Source of the DNA: Dongia_B sp964406155
GTDB taxonomy: Bacteria; Pseudomonadota; Alphaproteobacteria; Dongiales; Dongiaceae
Reading direction: 5' to 3'
DNA: 64,000 nucleotides
NCBI GenBank assembly: GCA_964406155.1
Contig: CAYOQR010000020.1
Location: 1-64,000, forward strand
Shown one piece after another: positions 24,678 through 35,585 of this stretch (positions within the stretch are counted from its first letter, which is position 1; each line of letters begins with the position of its first letter). A model generated the notes under the pieces. The model saw only the letters and a list, made by a program, of their open reading frames with translations, had not been told where the DNA came from and searched no databases. The translations under genes and the position numbers were made by a program.

Positions 24678-25877
24678 ATGGCGAACAACAACGCGGCCGA
24701 TACCGGACCGATGGCGCAATTTGAAGAGACCCTGCCGCGTTCATACTATTTTTCGCCGGACATCTTCTCGCTGGAAAGCCAGCACATCTTTCATCGGGAG
24801 TGGGTTTGCGTCTGCCGAGAGGAGCAGCTCTCATCGGCAACGAACAGTCTGGCACTCGACATCCTGGGCGAAAGCGTCTTGCTGCTGCGCGATAAGGACG
24901 GTGTCCTGCGAGCTTTTCACAATGTCTGCCGTCACCGTGGCGCGAAGCTTTGCCGGGCGGACAACACGGATGCGGACAAGCCAACATTGCTTCGCGGTGG
25001 TGCGCTGCCGAATCACAAGGTCATGTGCCCTTATCATTCCTGGACCTATGATTTCAGCGGGCACCTCATCGCGGCCCCGCATCTCGCGGCGGATAGCTAC
25101 GACAAATCGGCTTTCTCGCTCCATCAGATTCGACTCGCGACATGGGGCGGTTTCGTCTTTCTCAATTTTTCGCCAGAGCCAACTGCCTCACTGGCCAATC
25201 AACTGGGCAACGTCATGTCCCGGACGGCCCGTTATCCGCTGGCCGAATTGCGTATCGGCCAAACGATCCGGTATCGGGTACAAGCGAACTGGAAGGTTGT
25301 GCTCGAGAACTATAACGAATGTTATCATTGCGCCGGCGTCCATCCCGAGCTCTGCGCCGTGGTTCCTGCCTTCAGAAATGGCGGCGTGTCACTCGATTGG
25401 GATTCCGGCATTCCGCATCGACCCGGCGCCTATACATTCACCAAAACCGGCACGACGTTGCGACAACCCTTCCCTGGCCTGGATGAGAACGAGAGAACGC
25501 GGCACAAGGGAGAGCTCATTTATCCCAATCTCATGCTGAGCCTCGCCTGCGATCACGTCGCGGCGTTCACGGTGCATCCCGTTGATCCGGGAACCACGGA
25601 GGTTATTTGCCAATTCCTCTTCGATGCCACCGCCCTCGCCGATGAAAATCGCGACCTGAACGATGCCGTCGACTTTTGGGATCTCGTGAACCGGCAGGAC
25701 TGGGAAGTCTGCGAACGCGTTCAAGCAGGTATGCGCTCATCGGCCTACCAGAGCGGCTATTATGCCCCCATGGAAGACGTCAATCTCGATATGCGGCGCT
25801 ACATCAGCGACCGGATCGGCACACATGCTCAATGCGGGGCCACGGGAGACAACCTTGCCCCATCGCACAGCGCGTGA
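24678..25877 (+). CDS. Rieske non-heme iron oxygenase, alpha subunit (glycine-betaine-monooxygenase-like)
   Basis: A 399-residue oxygenase from the ATG at 24678 (GTGGAGG five bases before). The Rieske 2Fe-2S ligands are Cys84/His86 (NVCRHRGAKLC) and Cys117/His120 (VMCPYHSWTYDFSG). The 30-residue gap between the pairs is longer than the usual 15-17. The mononuclear iron site is ENYNECYHCAGVHPELC (His-x4-His). Overall pattern is closest to GbcA/stachydrine-demethylase-like enzymes acting on quaternary amines, but the substrate is not certain. No reductase or ferredoxin gene is adjacent. The divergent LysR gene is the probable regulator. Confidence 0.85.
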   Translation: MANNNAADTGPMAQFEETLPRSYYFSPDIFSLESQHIFHREWVCVCREEQLSSATNSLALDILGESVLLLRDKDGVLRAFHNVCRHRGAKLCRADNTDADKPTLLRGGALPNHKVMCPYHSWTYDFSGHLIAAPHLAADSYDKSAFSLHQIRLATWGGFVFLNFSPEPTASLANQLGNVMSRTARYPLAELRIGQTIRYRVQANWKVVLENYNECYHCAGVHPELCAVVPAFRNGGVSLDWDSGIPHRPGAYTFTKTGTTLRQPFPGLDENERTRHKGELIYPNLMLSLACDHVAAFTVHPVDPGTTEVICQFLFDATALADENRDLNDAVDFWDLVNRQDWEVCERVQAGMRSSAYQSGYYAPMEDVNLDMRRYISDRIGTHAQCGATGDNLAPSHSA

Positions 25878-26093
25878 TCAGCCGAGGATTGGCAGAACCC
25901 GGCGCCACAACCCATTCGCTGCCCCAGGGTTACCTCGATCAGGTCCACCTTAATGAAAGATTGGGACAATAATTGAGTCCGCATACCGGAGCATGCTTGA
26001 CGACTGACGCCAATCATTGAAGAATCATTAACTAATTGACCGCAAGCTGGCGGCAGAGGGGGACCCGATTCTTAAGGCGGGAAAGGACCCGAG

Positions 26094-26603
26094 ATGGCGA
26101 AGCAGAAAGGCGACGCTACCGGTGAAGCGGATGACGCGCTGGACCTGCCGGACCAGCCCAGCGAGCTTGCCGAAAACACCCATGCCGAACTGCTGATGCT
26201 CTATGGCGAATACGTGCAGAGCATCCGCTTTGCGAGAACACAGCAATGGCACAGCATGGGCGGTGTCCTGCTGATCTTCGTCGCCCTCGCCGTCTTCAGC
26301 ACCTATATGTCTGATTCCGCCCTGGCGCTGAAAGCGGCGATCGCCCTCAGCATTCTCTCCAGCATCGGCGGCATCTATGCATTGGTGATCTATCAGTTCT
26401 GGCAGGCCACCGCGCGGCAGAAGCTGGCCTATATCAGCGAAAAGCTTTCCAGCACGCTGCGCCAGGTGCGCGGCATGACCAGCTCCCGCGAAGCGGACTT
26501 CCAGCGTTATGTACTGCTCCTCTTCATGGTCTTCAGCATTCTGGCCGGCAACTGGCTGCTGGCGCTCTATGTCGCGCCGAAATTGCACGTCCTTGCGTCC
26601 TGA
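26094..26603 (+). CDS. Membrane protein of unknown function, three helices
   Basis: A 169-residue protein I do not recognise. The N-terminus is acidic and hydrophilic (about 55 residues, ending in an amphipathic stretch before WHSMGG). Then come helices MGGVLLIFVALAVFSTYM and AAIALSILSSIGGIYALVIYQF, a polar loop (RQKLAYISEKLSSTLRQVRGMTSSREADFQRY) and a third helix VLLLFMVFSILAGNWLLALYV. AAGGA precedes the ATG. It stands alone, followed by a terminator shared with the converging aminotransferase. Confidence 0.7.
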   Translation: MAKQKGDATGEADDALDLPDQPSELAENTHAELLMLYGEYVQSIRFARTQQWHSMGGVLLIFVALAVFSTYMSDSALALKAAIALSILSSIGGIYALVIYQFWQATARQKLAYISEKLSSTLRQVRGMTSSREADFQRYVLLLFMVFSILAGNWLLALYVAPKLHVLAS

Positions 26604-26623
26604 CCGGAATGCCAACTGAAAAA

Positions 26624-26650
26624 GGGGCGGCAGCCGGTGGCTGCCGCCCC
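26624..26650. terminator. Hairpin terminator, mainly for the leftward aminotransferase operon
   Basis: Perfect 12-bp GC-rich stem (GGGGCGGCAGCC / GGCTGCCGCCCC) with a 3-base loop. The A-run on its left is a U-run for the minus strand, so it best fits the end of the acetoacetate-CoA ligase/aminotransferase transcript. Confidence 0.75.
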
Positions 26651-26675
26651 AATCCTCTGTTAGGCGATCCTTCGC

Positions 26676-27862
26676 TCAGGCTGCCGCATCGGCGGCAAGG
26701 CGCGCGGCGATCTCCGGCATCAGGTCATGATCGACATTGGCGAAGGCGACCCGCAGATAATCCTCCTGGCCCGGACCGAACATGGCGCCGGGCAGCGCCA
26801 GCAGGTTCTGCTGGTCGACCAGACGGCGCGCCACGGCGGCTGCGGACTGTCCGCGATGGGGATGACGGACATAGGCGAAATAGGCGCCGGCACTGATCAG
26901 CTCATAACCGAGATCGTTGCGGTTGAAGGCGGATTTCAGGGCGCTCAACCGGTCGCGCATCAGCAGCGTGTTGGTACGCCGCCAATCCCCTTCCGCCTTC
27001 AGGCCCTGGATGGCCGCCAATTGGCCGATGCGCGGGGCACAGATCGCTACCGTGTCCATCGCCTTGCCGACTTCCTCCACCAAAGCCGGCGCGCCGACCA
27101 GGGCGCCGACGCGGTAGCCGGTCAGACAGAACACCTTGGAGAAACTGTAGAGGTGAATGAGCGTGCCGGCCCAGTCGGGATCGTCGAAGAGATCGTGGGG
27201 CGTCTCGTCATGGGGCATGAAATCGCGATAGGTCTCATCGAGGATGAGCGCGATCCCCCGTGATTTCGCCAGTTCATAGAATTGCCGCAGCACCGCCGGC
27301 GGATAGACCGCGCCGGTCGGGTTGTTGGGCGAGATCAGCAGCAGGGCCTTGGTTGCCGGGCCGATCGCGGACGCGACTTCATCCAGATCGGGAATGCCGC
27401 CGTTATCGGGGCGGAAGGCGACGTGGCGGGCGCGGATGCCCTGCATGTCGAGCCACATCTGGTAATTGAAGTAATAGGGCAGCGGCAGGATGATCTCCTC
27501 CCCGGCCTTGGCGAGTGCCGAGGTGGTGAGGCAATAGGCCTGGTTGCAGCCGGCGGTGATCAACACATTCTCCGCCGTCACCGTGCCGCCATAGATCCGC
27601 GCGATATCGGCGGCGAGCGCCGCCCGCAGGTTCGGCAGGCCCTCGATATCGGTATAGCGGGACGTCGCCGGCGCGCCGATGATCGAGGCCAGGTGATCGG
27701 TCAGCGCCGTGGGCGGCGGATAACCGGGTACCGCCTGGCAGACATCGATCAACGGCTTTTCCGCCGGAAAGCTGCGCCCCTTGATCCAGCCATGAGCCTC
27801 GGCAATCGGCGGGGCCGCGACCCCGGCCAGCAACGGATTGACGGTGTAACGCAACGCCTGAC

Positions 27863-27866
<4 letters not shown>
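26676..27866 (-). CDS. Pyridoxal-phosphate aminotransferase, class I/II
   Basis: A 396-residue fold-type I enzyme. The PLP motifs are ITAGCNQA, ISPNNPTGAVYPP, ILDETYRDFMP and the lysine motif YSFSKVFCLTGYRVGALVG. Its start overlaps the stop of the acetoacetate-CoA ligase gene (ATGA), so they are cotranscribed and translationally coupled. The substrate is not readable; coupling to acetoacetate activation might suggest an amino acid whose breakdown yields acetoacetate, but that is speculation. Confidence 0.9.
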
Positions 27867-29842
<1,976 letters not shown>

Positions 29843-30173
29843 CGGCGTTACGTCTTCCCTGAGCTTTCATTGCCTCACCCGGCCCTGTCGACCGGGCCTT
29901 CCGCATAGGCTGCGGCAAAGGCTGGCGGCGCCTAATCTGCGGTCGCAATCCGGCCTTGGCAAGCCGAATTCCCGCTGCCTTCCAGTCTCATACATGCCCA
30001 CTCTAGGGATCGGCTGCCGCCAAGCTGCTCTACCTGCGACGGGACTGCCCATAAGCCGCGACCTTGGGCCGGAAAGGACGATAGATCGGCATGATTGAGG
30101 CCCCGCCCCGGTCCCTGCCAGCAGCGGAAGGAATGGGGAGATGGAGATCGACAGAGCGTGGAAGCTTACAGGA
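29843..30173. other. Intergenic region upstream of acetoacetate-CoA ligase gene
   Basis: About 330 bases with no gene I can support. It should contain the leftward aacS promoter. No repeat, hairpin or RNA element stands out. Confidence 0.4.
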
Positions 30174-30566
30174 TCACTTTTCGGCGAGGCGGATCAGGCT
30201 GTCGCGCGCCCGGCCCCGGTGTTCCGGCGTGATATGGGCGGAAACGCTGCGGATCGCCGCATAGACCACCGCCGCATCGTCGGTGAAGCCGATCCAGGCC
30301 ATGAAATCGGGAATGGCATCGATCGGCATGACGAAATAGGCCAACGCACCGAACAGGATCGCCTTGACCCGCAGCGGCGTCGCCGGATCGACGGCACAGT
30401 AATAGGCCGCCACCACGTCATCGAGAAAGGGCAATTTGGCGGCGAAACGCTTGACCTTGCGCCAGAAGCCCCGCTCCACGGTTTCCCGATCGCGCCGCAG
30501 CTTTTCCGGGTCGGGGGCCTGGCCACCCCACCCGGCTTGCTCCTCCTCAAACCTCTCCGTTGCCAT
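30174..30566 (-). CDS. YkvA/DUF1232 family membrane protein
   Basis: A 130-residue protein from the ATG at 30566 (MATERFEEEQAG). The DUF1232 core is easily seen: KLPFLDDVVAAYYCAVDPATPLRVKAILFGALAYFVMPIDAIPDFMAWIGFTDDAAVVYAAIRSV, one membrane segment with the PIDxIPDF signature. Function of the family is unknown. It lies between unrelated genes on the same strand. Confidence 0.88.
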   Translation of the reverse strand: MATERFEEEQAGWGGQAPDPEKLRRDRETVERGFWRKVKRFAAKLPFLDDVVAAYYCAVDPATPLRVKAILFGALAYFVMPIDAIPDFMAWIGFTDDAAVVYAAIRSVSAHITPEHRGRARDSLIRLAEK

Positions 30567-30682
30567 GCCGGCCGTCTTCCTTCCCTGGCCCCACCCATGA
30601 ACGAGCGGGTGCCTCAGCACCGATCGCTGACCAGACCGATATGGTCATCGCCCCGGCCCTTGGCAAGGCAGTGAGGGCGGGC

Positions 30683-31618
30683 TCAGAAGGCGACCCGGTC
30701 GGCCCCCTTCAGGTCAAGCATCCGGCGCGCTTCCACCGGGCTCGCCACCTCCAGCGAGAGGGCTTCCAGGATGGTGCGGATGCGCCGGACCTGATCGGCA
30801 TTGCTTTTCGCCAGCTCGCCCTTGCCGAGATAGAGCGAATCCTCCAATCCGACACGGACATTGCCGCCCATGATGGCGCCCATGGTGACGAAGCCCATCT
30901 GGTGACGGCCGGCTGCCAGGATCGACCAGTGATAGTCGTGGCCGAACAGCTTGTCGGCGATGCGGCGCATCTGCAGGAGATTTTCCGGATCGGCGCCGAT
31001 GCCGCCGAGGATGCCGAAAATCGTCTGCACGAAAAGCGGCGGCTTCACCAGACCGCGGTCGAGGAAATGCGCCAGCGTATAGAGGTGCCCGACATCGTAA
31101 CACTCGAACTCAAAGCGCGTTCCATGCGTCTCACCCAATTCGCGCAGGATGTATTCGATATCGGCGAAGGTGTTACGGAAGATATAGTCGCGGCTGTTCG
31201 CCAGATGCTGTTGCTCCCAGTCGTGCTGGAACTCCTTGTATTTGTCGAGCAACGGATAGAGGCCGAAATTCATCGACCCCATGTTGAGCGAGCACATTTC
31301 CGGCTGCGCCGCCAGGGGCGCCGCGAGACGGTCCTGCACGCTCATGCCGGCCCCGCCGCCGGTCGTCACATTGATGACCGCATCTGTCGATTGCTTGATG
31401 CGCGGCAGGAACTGCATGAAGACCGCCGGATCCGGCGTCGGCCGGCCGTCCTTGGGATCGCGCGCATGGAGATGCAGGATGGCGGCGCCCGCTTCCGCCG
31501 CGGCGATCGCATCGGCGGCGATCTCGTCGGGCGTCAGCGGCAGATGCGGCGACATGGTCGGCGTATGGATCGATCCCGTCACGGCACAGGTGATGATGAC
31601 TTTGCGGCCGGCCGCCAT
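30683..31618 (-). CDS. Beta-keto acid cleavage enzyme (BKACE, DUF849)
   Basis: A 311-residue TIM-barrel enzyme of the family founded by 3-keto-5-aminohexanoate cleavage enzyme (Kce). These condense a beta-keto acid with acetyl-CoA to give acetoacetate and a new CoA ester. It begins KVIITCAVTGSIHTPTMSPHLPLTPDEIAADAIAAAEAGAAILHLHARDP, with the HLH metal ligands; later blocks are INVTTGGG, CSLNMGSMNFG and NVRVGLEDSLYLGKGELAKSNADQV. Reported substrates in the family include dehydrocarnitine and 3-keto-5-aminohexanoate; the specific one is not predictable here. Confidence 0.92.
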   Translation of the reverse strand: MAAGRKVIITCAVTGSIHTPTMSPHLPLTPDEIAADAIAAAEAGAAILHLHARDPKDGRPTPDPAVFMQFLPRIKQSTDAVINVTTGGGAGMSVQDRLAAPLAAQPEMCSLNMGSMNFGLYPLLDKYKEFQHDWEQQHLANSRDYIFRNTFADIEYILRELGETHGTRFEFECYDVGHLYTLAHFLDRGLVKPPLFVQTIFGILGGIGADPENLLQMRRIADKLFGHDYHWSILAAGRHQMGFVTMGAIMGGNVRVGLEDSLYLGKGELAKSNADQVRRIRTILEALSLEVASPVEARRMLDLKGADRVAF

Positions 31619-31799
31619 AACTCCCTCCCCACATTGACAGTCCGGTGATGCTGCCCTGTCTACGGGGGCACTGGCAACGATTTGTTAACCAGACTGACGG
31701 CGTTATGGAGGCCTGATCCGGTATCCCGCGACCATCCATGGTTCCGTCGCCGATTGCCGGATGCGACCGTCAATGCCGTTTCGTGATCCGGACCCTGAA

Positions 31800-32555
31800 A
31801 TGCCGCGCCACCGCTGCCTTCGCCCTCTGACACTCGCCGCCTTTTGCACCGGCCTGGCGGCCAGTTCCGTGATCGGTTCCAGCATCTCTTCCGCCCTGGC
31901 GCAGGCGTCCAGCCCGACACCCCTGACAACCGCCCCGTCCGCCGGAGGCCAAGCGTCGGCACCGGCAGCGACAGGTACCGGTCGGGCTTCGGCATTGCCA
32001 CAGCAGGACCCCTCCGCCATCGCCGACGCCGCCCGCTCGATCGATGTCATCGTCGATGGCGAACGCCATAGCTGGCAGCCTTTGGAAAGCGGCACGGGAG
32101 AAGCCTGGGACGCCTACCGGAAAGGTGCCTACCAGCAGGCCGTGCCGGTCTTCGCCCGCTTGGCCCGGCTCGGCCATCCGGTCGCCGAATGGCTGATGGG
32201 CAATGTCTATTATGCCGGCCAGGGAGTGCCGCAGGATTACCGCCGCGCGCTGGACTGGTTTGAGAAGGCGGCGGCCCAAGGCTTCCTGCCGGCCTATGCG
32301 CCGACCGCGCAGCTTTATGAGAACGGGCAAGGCACGGCCATCGATCTCGGCAAGGCCTATATGTGGTACAACATCGCTATCGCCGCCTTGCCCAACAGCC
32401 TCGACCGCTACAATCTGACGAAGCAGCGCGACAAAGTCGCCGCGATGATGACCCCGGCACAGATCGAGGCGGCGCAGAAGCGCTCGCTGAGCTTCCTGCC
32501 GAAGAAAGTCGTTCCGCCCGATCTCGAAACCGCCCGCGCCATGCTGGGCGAGTAA
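31800..32555 (+). CDS. Secreted Sel1-like repeat protein
   Basis: About 251 residues from the ATG at 31800 (ATG at 31761 also in frame). It has a signal peptide (LRPLTLAAFCTGLAASSVIGSSISSALAQA) and a Pro/Ala/Thr-rich linker. Sel1/TPR-like repeats follow from about residue 100: AYRKGAYQQAVPVFARLARLGHPVAEWLMGNVYYAGQGVPQDYRRALDWFEKAAAQGFLPAYAPTAQLYENGQGTAIDLGKAYMWYNIA. Such proteins act as scaffolds in the periplasm. The partner is unknown. Confidence 0.82.
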   Translation: MPRHRCLRPLTLAAFCTGLAASSVIGSSISSALAQASSPTPLTTAPSAGGQASAPAATGTGRASALPQQDPSAIADAARSIDVIVDGERHSWQPLESGTGEAWDAYRKGAYQQAVPVFARLARLGHPVAEWLMGNVYYAGQGVPQDYRRALDWFEKAAAQGFLPAYAPTAQLYENGQGTAIDLGKAYMWYNIAIAALPNSLDRYNLTKQRDKVAAMMTPAQIEAAQKRSLSFLPKKVVPPDLETARAMLGE

Positions 32556-32591
32556 TCGCGCCGCGCTTCATCGCACCGCGACGATGACCGG

Positions 32592-33296
32592 TTATTTCCG
32601 CTTGGCTGTTTTCCCGCTCGCTGCCTTTCCGGTCGATATCTTCCCAGCCGATACCTTCCCAGCCGATTCTGGCGCCGGGCCGAAGGACGCCGCCAGGTAA
32701 TCGCGGCAGATCTTGATCGCCATGCGCGGCTGCATCGTGGAATCCGGCGTGGCAAAGGCCGACCACAGACCTTCGATCAGGGCCGACAGACCCAGGCCGT
32801 ATTGCTTGGCCTGCGCCGGCGTCACGCCGCGCTGTCGGGCGAGAGCCCGGCACTGGCGCATGATCTCATCGACGCAGCGCTGTTCGATCCGGTCGATTTC
32901 CAGCAAACTCACATCACCGTGGCAGGCCTCACCCCAGAAGGCGAACCAGGCCGAGGCGTTCGACTTGTTGAGGATCGCCGGATCGAAGGAGGCGATCACC
33001 ATCGCATCCAGGATCTCCGCCGGGTCCTTGAGGCCATCGATGCGCCCCTGCCAGACGGCTTCATATTCCCGGGCGAGATTCTGAAAGGCGGTGGCGAACA
33101 GCTCTTCCTTGCCGGAGAAATAGAAATTCGCGAGCCCCACTGAAAGCTGGCTTTCCTGCGCCACATCCTGGATGGTGGCCCGCGCCACGCCTTTGCGCCC
33201 GACCACGCGGATCGCCGCCTCGATCAGATGGCTCCGCTTGCGCTGTCCCTTCGCCTGTTGCTTGGCCTGTTGCTGCTTTGCCTGCTGTGTCGACAC
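32592..33296 (-). CDS. TetR family regulator, BetI-like
   Basis: A 234-residue regulator starting at a GTG. The HTH region is RSHLIEAAIRVVGRKGVARATIQDVAQESQLSVGLANFYFSGKEELF, very close to BetI, the choline-responsive repressor. The C-terminal part has the BetI-like WFAFWGEACH. Both ends are low complexity: QAK repeats at the start and a SAGK/STGK/SGK repeat tail ending KTAKRK, encoded by near-identical 15-bp units. It is divergent from the amine-dehydrogenase-like gene, the likely target. Confidence 0.85.
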   Translation of the reverse strand: MSTQQAKQQQAKQQAKGQRKRSHLIEAAIRVVGRKGVARATIQDVAQESQLSVGLANFYFSGKEELFATAFQNLAREYEAVWQGRIDGLKDPAEILDAMVIASFDPAILNKSNASAWFAFWGEACHGDVSLLEIDRIEQRCVDEIMRQCRALARQRGVTPAQAKQYGLGLSALIEGLWSAFATPDSTMQPRMAIKICRDYLAASFGPAPESAGKVSAGKISTGKAASGKTAKRK

Positions 33297-33385
33297 GCAC
33301 CCGGTTCCCTATATCCGCCACCCCGATCATCCGCGACACGGCGCGGCCCGCCCCTTCGATCGCGGGCCAGGATAATCCGTTCTAC

Positions 33386-33403
33386 TTTGAACGTATATTC
33401 AAA
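33386..33403. promoter_or_regulatory. BetI-type palindrome in the divergent promoter
   Basis: TTTGAA and TTCAAA arms with a 6-base spacer beginning CGT, in the 184-base gap between the BetI-like regulator and the flavoprotein gene. It resembles known BetI operators built on TTGAAC/GTTCAA. Operator role is inferred. Confidence 0.5.
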
Positions 33404-33480
33404 AATCCTGGACTCCACAAATCGCATCATGCAGGATGCGGCAAAAGATAAGAAAACATTCGTCGGGGAGCGCACGTCAC

Positions 33481-35556
33481 ATGCATGATTCTGTCGGTAA
33501 GACGACATTGGCCGCCGAGCGCGATCCGCGCTTCGATCTGTTGCTGAGCCCCCTGGCGATCGGACCGGTCACAGCCCGCAACCGCTTCTACCAGGTACCG
33601 CACTGCTCCGGCATGGGCTGGGCGAAGCCCCGCAGCCTTGCCGCCATGCGCCGGATGAAAGCCGCGGGCGGCTGGGCCGTGGTCTGCACCGAATATTGCT
33701 CGATCCATCCCTCGTCCGACGATTCCCCCTATCCCTATGCGACGCTCTGGGATGACGGCGATATCGCCAATCTCGCGGCGATGGCCGATGGCGTCCACGA
33801 GCATGGTGCGCTGGCCGGCTGTGAATTGTGGTATGGCGGCCCCAGTTCGCCCAATCTGCTGACCCGGGAGCCTGGCCTGACCTTGACCGGCGGTGCGGTC
33901 CATGTGGTCGAACCGATGCAGACCAAGCGCCTCGACCAGGCTGATCTGCGCCTGCTGCGCCGCTGGCATGTGGACGCCGCCAAGCGCGCCAAGGCAGCCG
34001 GCATGGATGTCGTCTATGTCTATGCCAATCACACCTATCTGCTGGACACCTTCCTGCATCCCGACAACCGGCGCGATGACGGCTATGGCGGCGAGCGGCG
34101 GCACCGGCAGCGTCTGGTCCGGGAACTGATCAGCGAGGTCAAGGAGGCGGTCGGCGATCGCTGCGCGGTCGCCTGCCGCTGGAGCGTCGATATCAGCGAT
34201 CCGGCACTGGCGGCGGACCGGCTGGACATCTTCGCCGATCTCGCCGAACTGCCGGATCTCTGGGACCTCACCGTCTCCGATTACGGCATCGAAATGGGTC
34301 TCTCCCGCGCGGTCAAGGAAGGCAGCGTGGCGGCGCATATCGCCGCCGCCAAGCGCCTCACCAGCAAGCCGGTGGTGACGGTCGGGCGCTATACCTCGCC
34401 GGAATCGATGCTGGCCTTGATCAAAGGCGGCTTTGCCGATTTCGTCGGCGCCGCCCGGCCCTCGATCGCCGATCCCTTCCTGCCGGCAAAGATCGCGGCA
34501 GGCCGGCTGGACGATATCCGCGAATGCATCGGCTGCAATATCTGCTACAGCAGCAATTCTCGCAGCGTGCCTCTGCGCTGCACCCAGAACCCGACCATGG
34601 GCGAGGAATGGCGCCGGGACTGGCATCCCGAGATCATCCCGGCCGCCCGGCAGCAAAAGCGCATCCTCATCGTCGGCGGCGGCCCGGCCGGGCTGGAAGC
34701 CGCCCGCGCGCTGGGCCAGCGCGGCCACGACGTGCTGCTGACCGAGGCCGAGCGAAGCTTCGGCGGACGTGTCACCCGGGAGGCCGGCCTGCCCGGCCTT
34801 GCCGAATGGGCGCGGGTGCGCGACTGGCGCCTGCACCAGATCGGCAAGCTCGCCAATGTCACGCTTTATCCCGAGAGCCGGATGACGGCGGCGGATATCG
34901 TCGAAACCGGCGCGGATCATGTGGTCCTGGCGACCGGGGCGCGCTGGCGGGCCGACGGGATCGGCCGCAGCCGCCGGACGGCCCTCGACTGGGCGGCTCA
35001 CCTGACCGTGCGGACGCCGGACGATGTCATGTCGGGCACCCCGATTACGGGCGACGTGCTGGTCCATGACGACGACTGGTATTACATGGCGGCGCTGACC
35101 GCCCAGCGCCTGGCGCAACAGGGCTGCCGCGTGACGCTCGCCACCACTGCCTGCGCTGTCGCCGACTGGATGCGGCTCAGCAATTTCTACGATCAGCAGC
35201 ATCTGGTGGCGGATCTCACCGCCGCCGGGGTCGCGATCCGGCTCAACCAGACGGTTACCGGCATTGAGGCCGCTCACGTCACGCTCACCTGCGACGTAAC
35301 GGGACAACAGGAAAACATCGCCGCCGGCACCGTGGTCACGGTGACCGAGCGGATCCCCGCCGACGGGCTCTGGGCCGAGCTGTCGGCCGGGCAGCAGCTC
35401 GACCCGGCGCGCGTGACCCGGATCGGCGATTGTCTGCGCCCCTCGATCATCGCCGATGCGGTTTTCGCCGGCCATCTCTTCGCCCGGGAATTCGACACCG
35501 AGGCACCGGCCGTGCGGCGCGACCGCGTCGTCATCGGCCAATCCGCCATCTTCTAA
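33481..35556 (+). CDS. Trimethylamine-dehydrogenase-like iron-sulfur flavoprotein
   Basis: A 691-residue OYE-family flavoenzyme fused to a 4Fe-4S site and an NAD(P)/FAD-like domain. The residue that carries 6-S-cysteinyl-FMN in trimethylamine dehydrogenase (TMADH) is present (Cys42 in RFYQVPHCSG). The Tyr of TEYCS, the VYVYANH Tyr/His pair and the Trp/Asp of DLWDLTVSD are conserved. The cluster ligands are Cys349, 352, 355 and 367. The position of the TMADH substrate-pocket Trp355 is Asn359 here, so the substrate may not be trimethylamine. The dinucleotide motif LIVGGGPAGLEAAR starts the last part. A PotF-like gene follows 29 bases later, and a BetI-like regulator is divergent. Confidence 0.85.
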   Translation: MHDSVGKTTLAAERDPRFDLLLSPLAIGPVTARNRFYQVPHCSGMGWAKPRSLAAMRRMKAAGGWAVVCTEYCSIHPSSDDSPYPYATLWDDGDIANLAAMADGVHEHGALAGCELWYGGPSSPNLLTREPGLTLTGGAVHVVEPMQTKRLDQADLRLLRRWHVDAAKRAKAAGMDVVYVYANHTYLLDTFLHPDNRRDDGYGGERRHRQRLVRELISEVKEAVGDRCAVACRWSVDISDPALAADRLDIFADLAELPDLWDLTVSDYGIEMGLSRAVKEGSVAAHIAAAKRLTSKPVVTVGRYTSPESMLALIKGGFADFVGAARPSIADPFLPAKIAAGRLDDIRECIGCNICYSSNSRSVPLRCTQNPTMGEEWRRDWHPEIIPAARQQKRILIVGGGPAGLEAARALGQRGHDVLLTEAERSFGGRVTREAGLPGLAEWARVRDWRLHQIGKLANVTLYPESRMTAADIVETGADHVVLATGARWRADGIGRSRRTALDWAAHLTVRTPDDVMSGTPITGDVLVHDDDWYYMAALTAQRLAQQGCRVTLATTACAVADWMRLSNFYDQQHLVADLTAAGVAIRLNQTVTGIEAAHVTLTCDVTGQQENIAAGTVVTVTERIPADGLWAELSAGQQLDPARVTRIGDCLRPSIIADAVFAGHLFAREFDTEAPAVRRDRVVIGQSAIF

Positions 35557-35585
35557 TCATCAATCAACGCATCCGAGGGAGAATT

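Noticed and set aside
33427..35541. 700-codon minus-strand open frame opposite the amine-dehydrogenase-like gene
   Set aside because: Antisense shadow of a strongly conserved flavoprotein.
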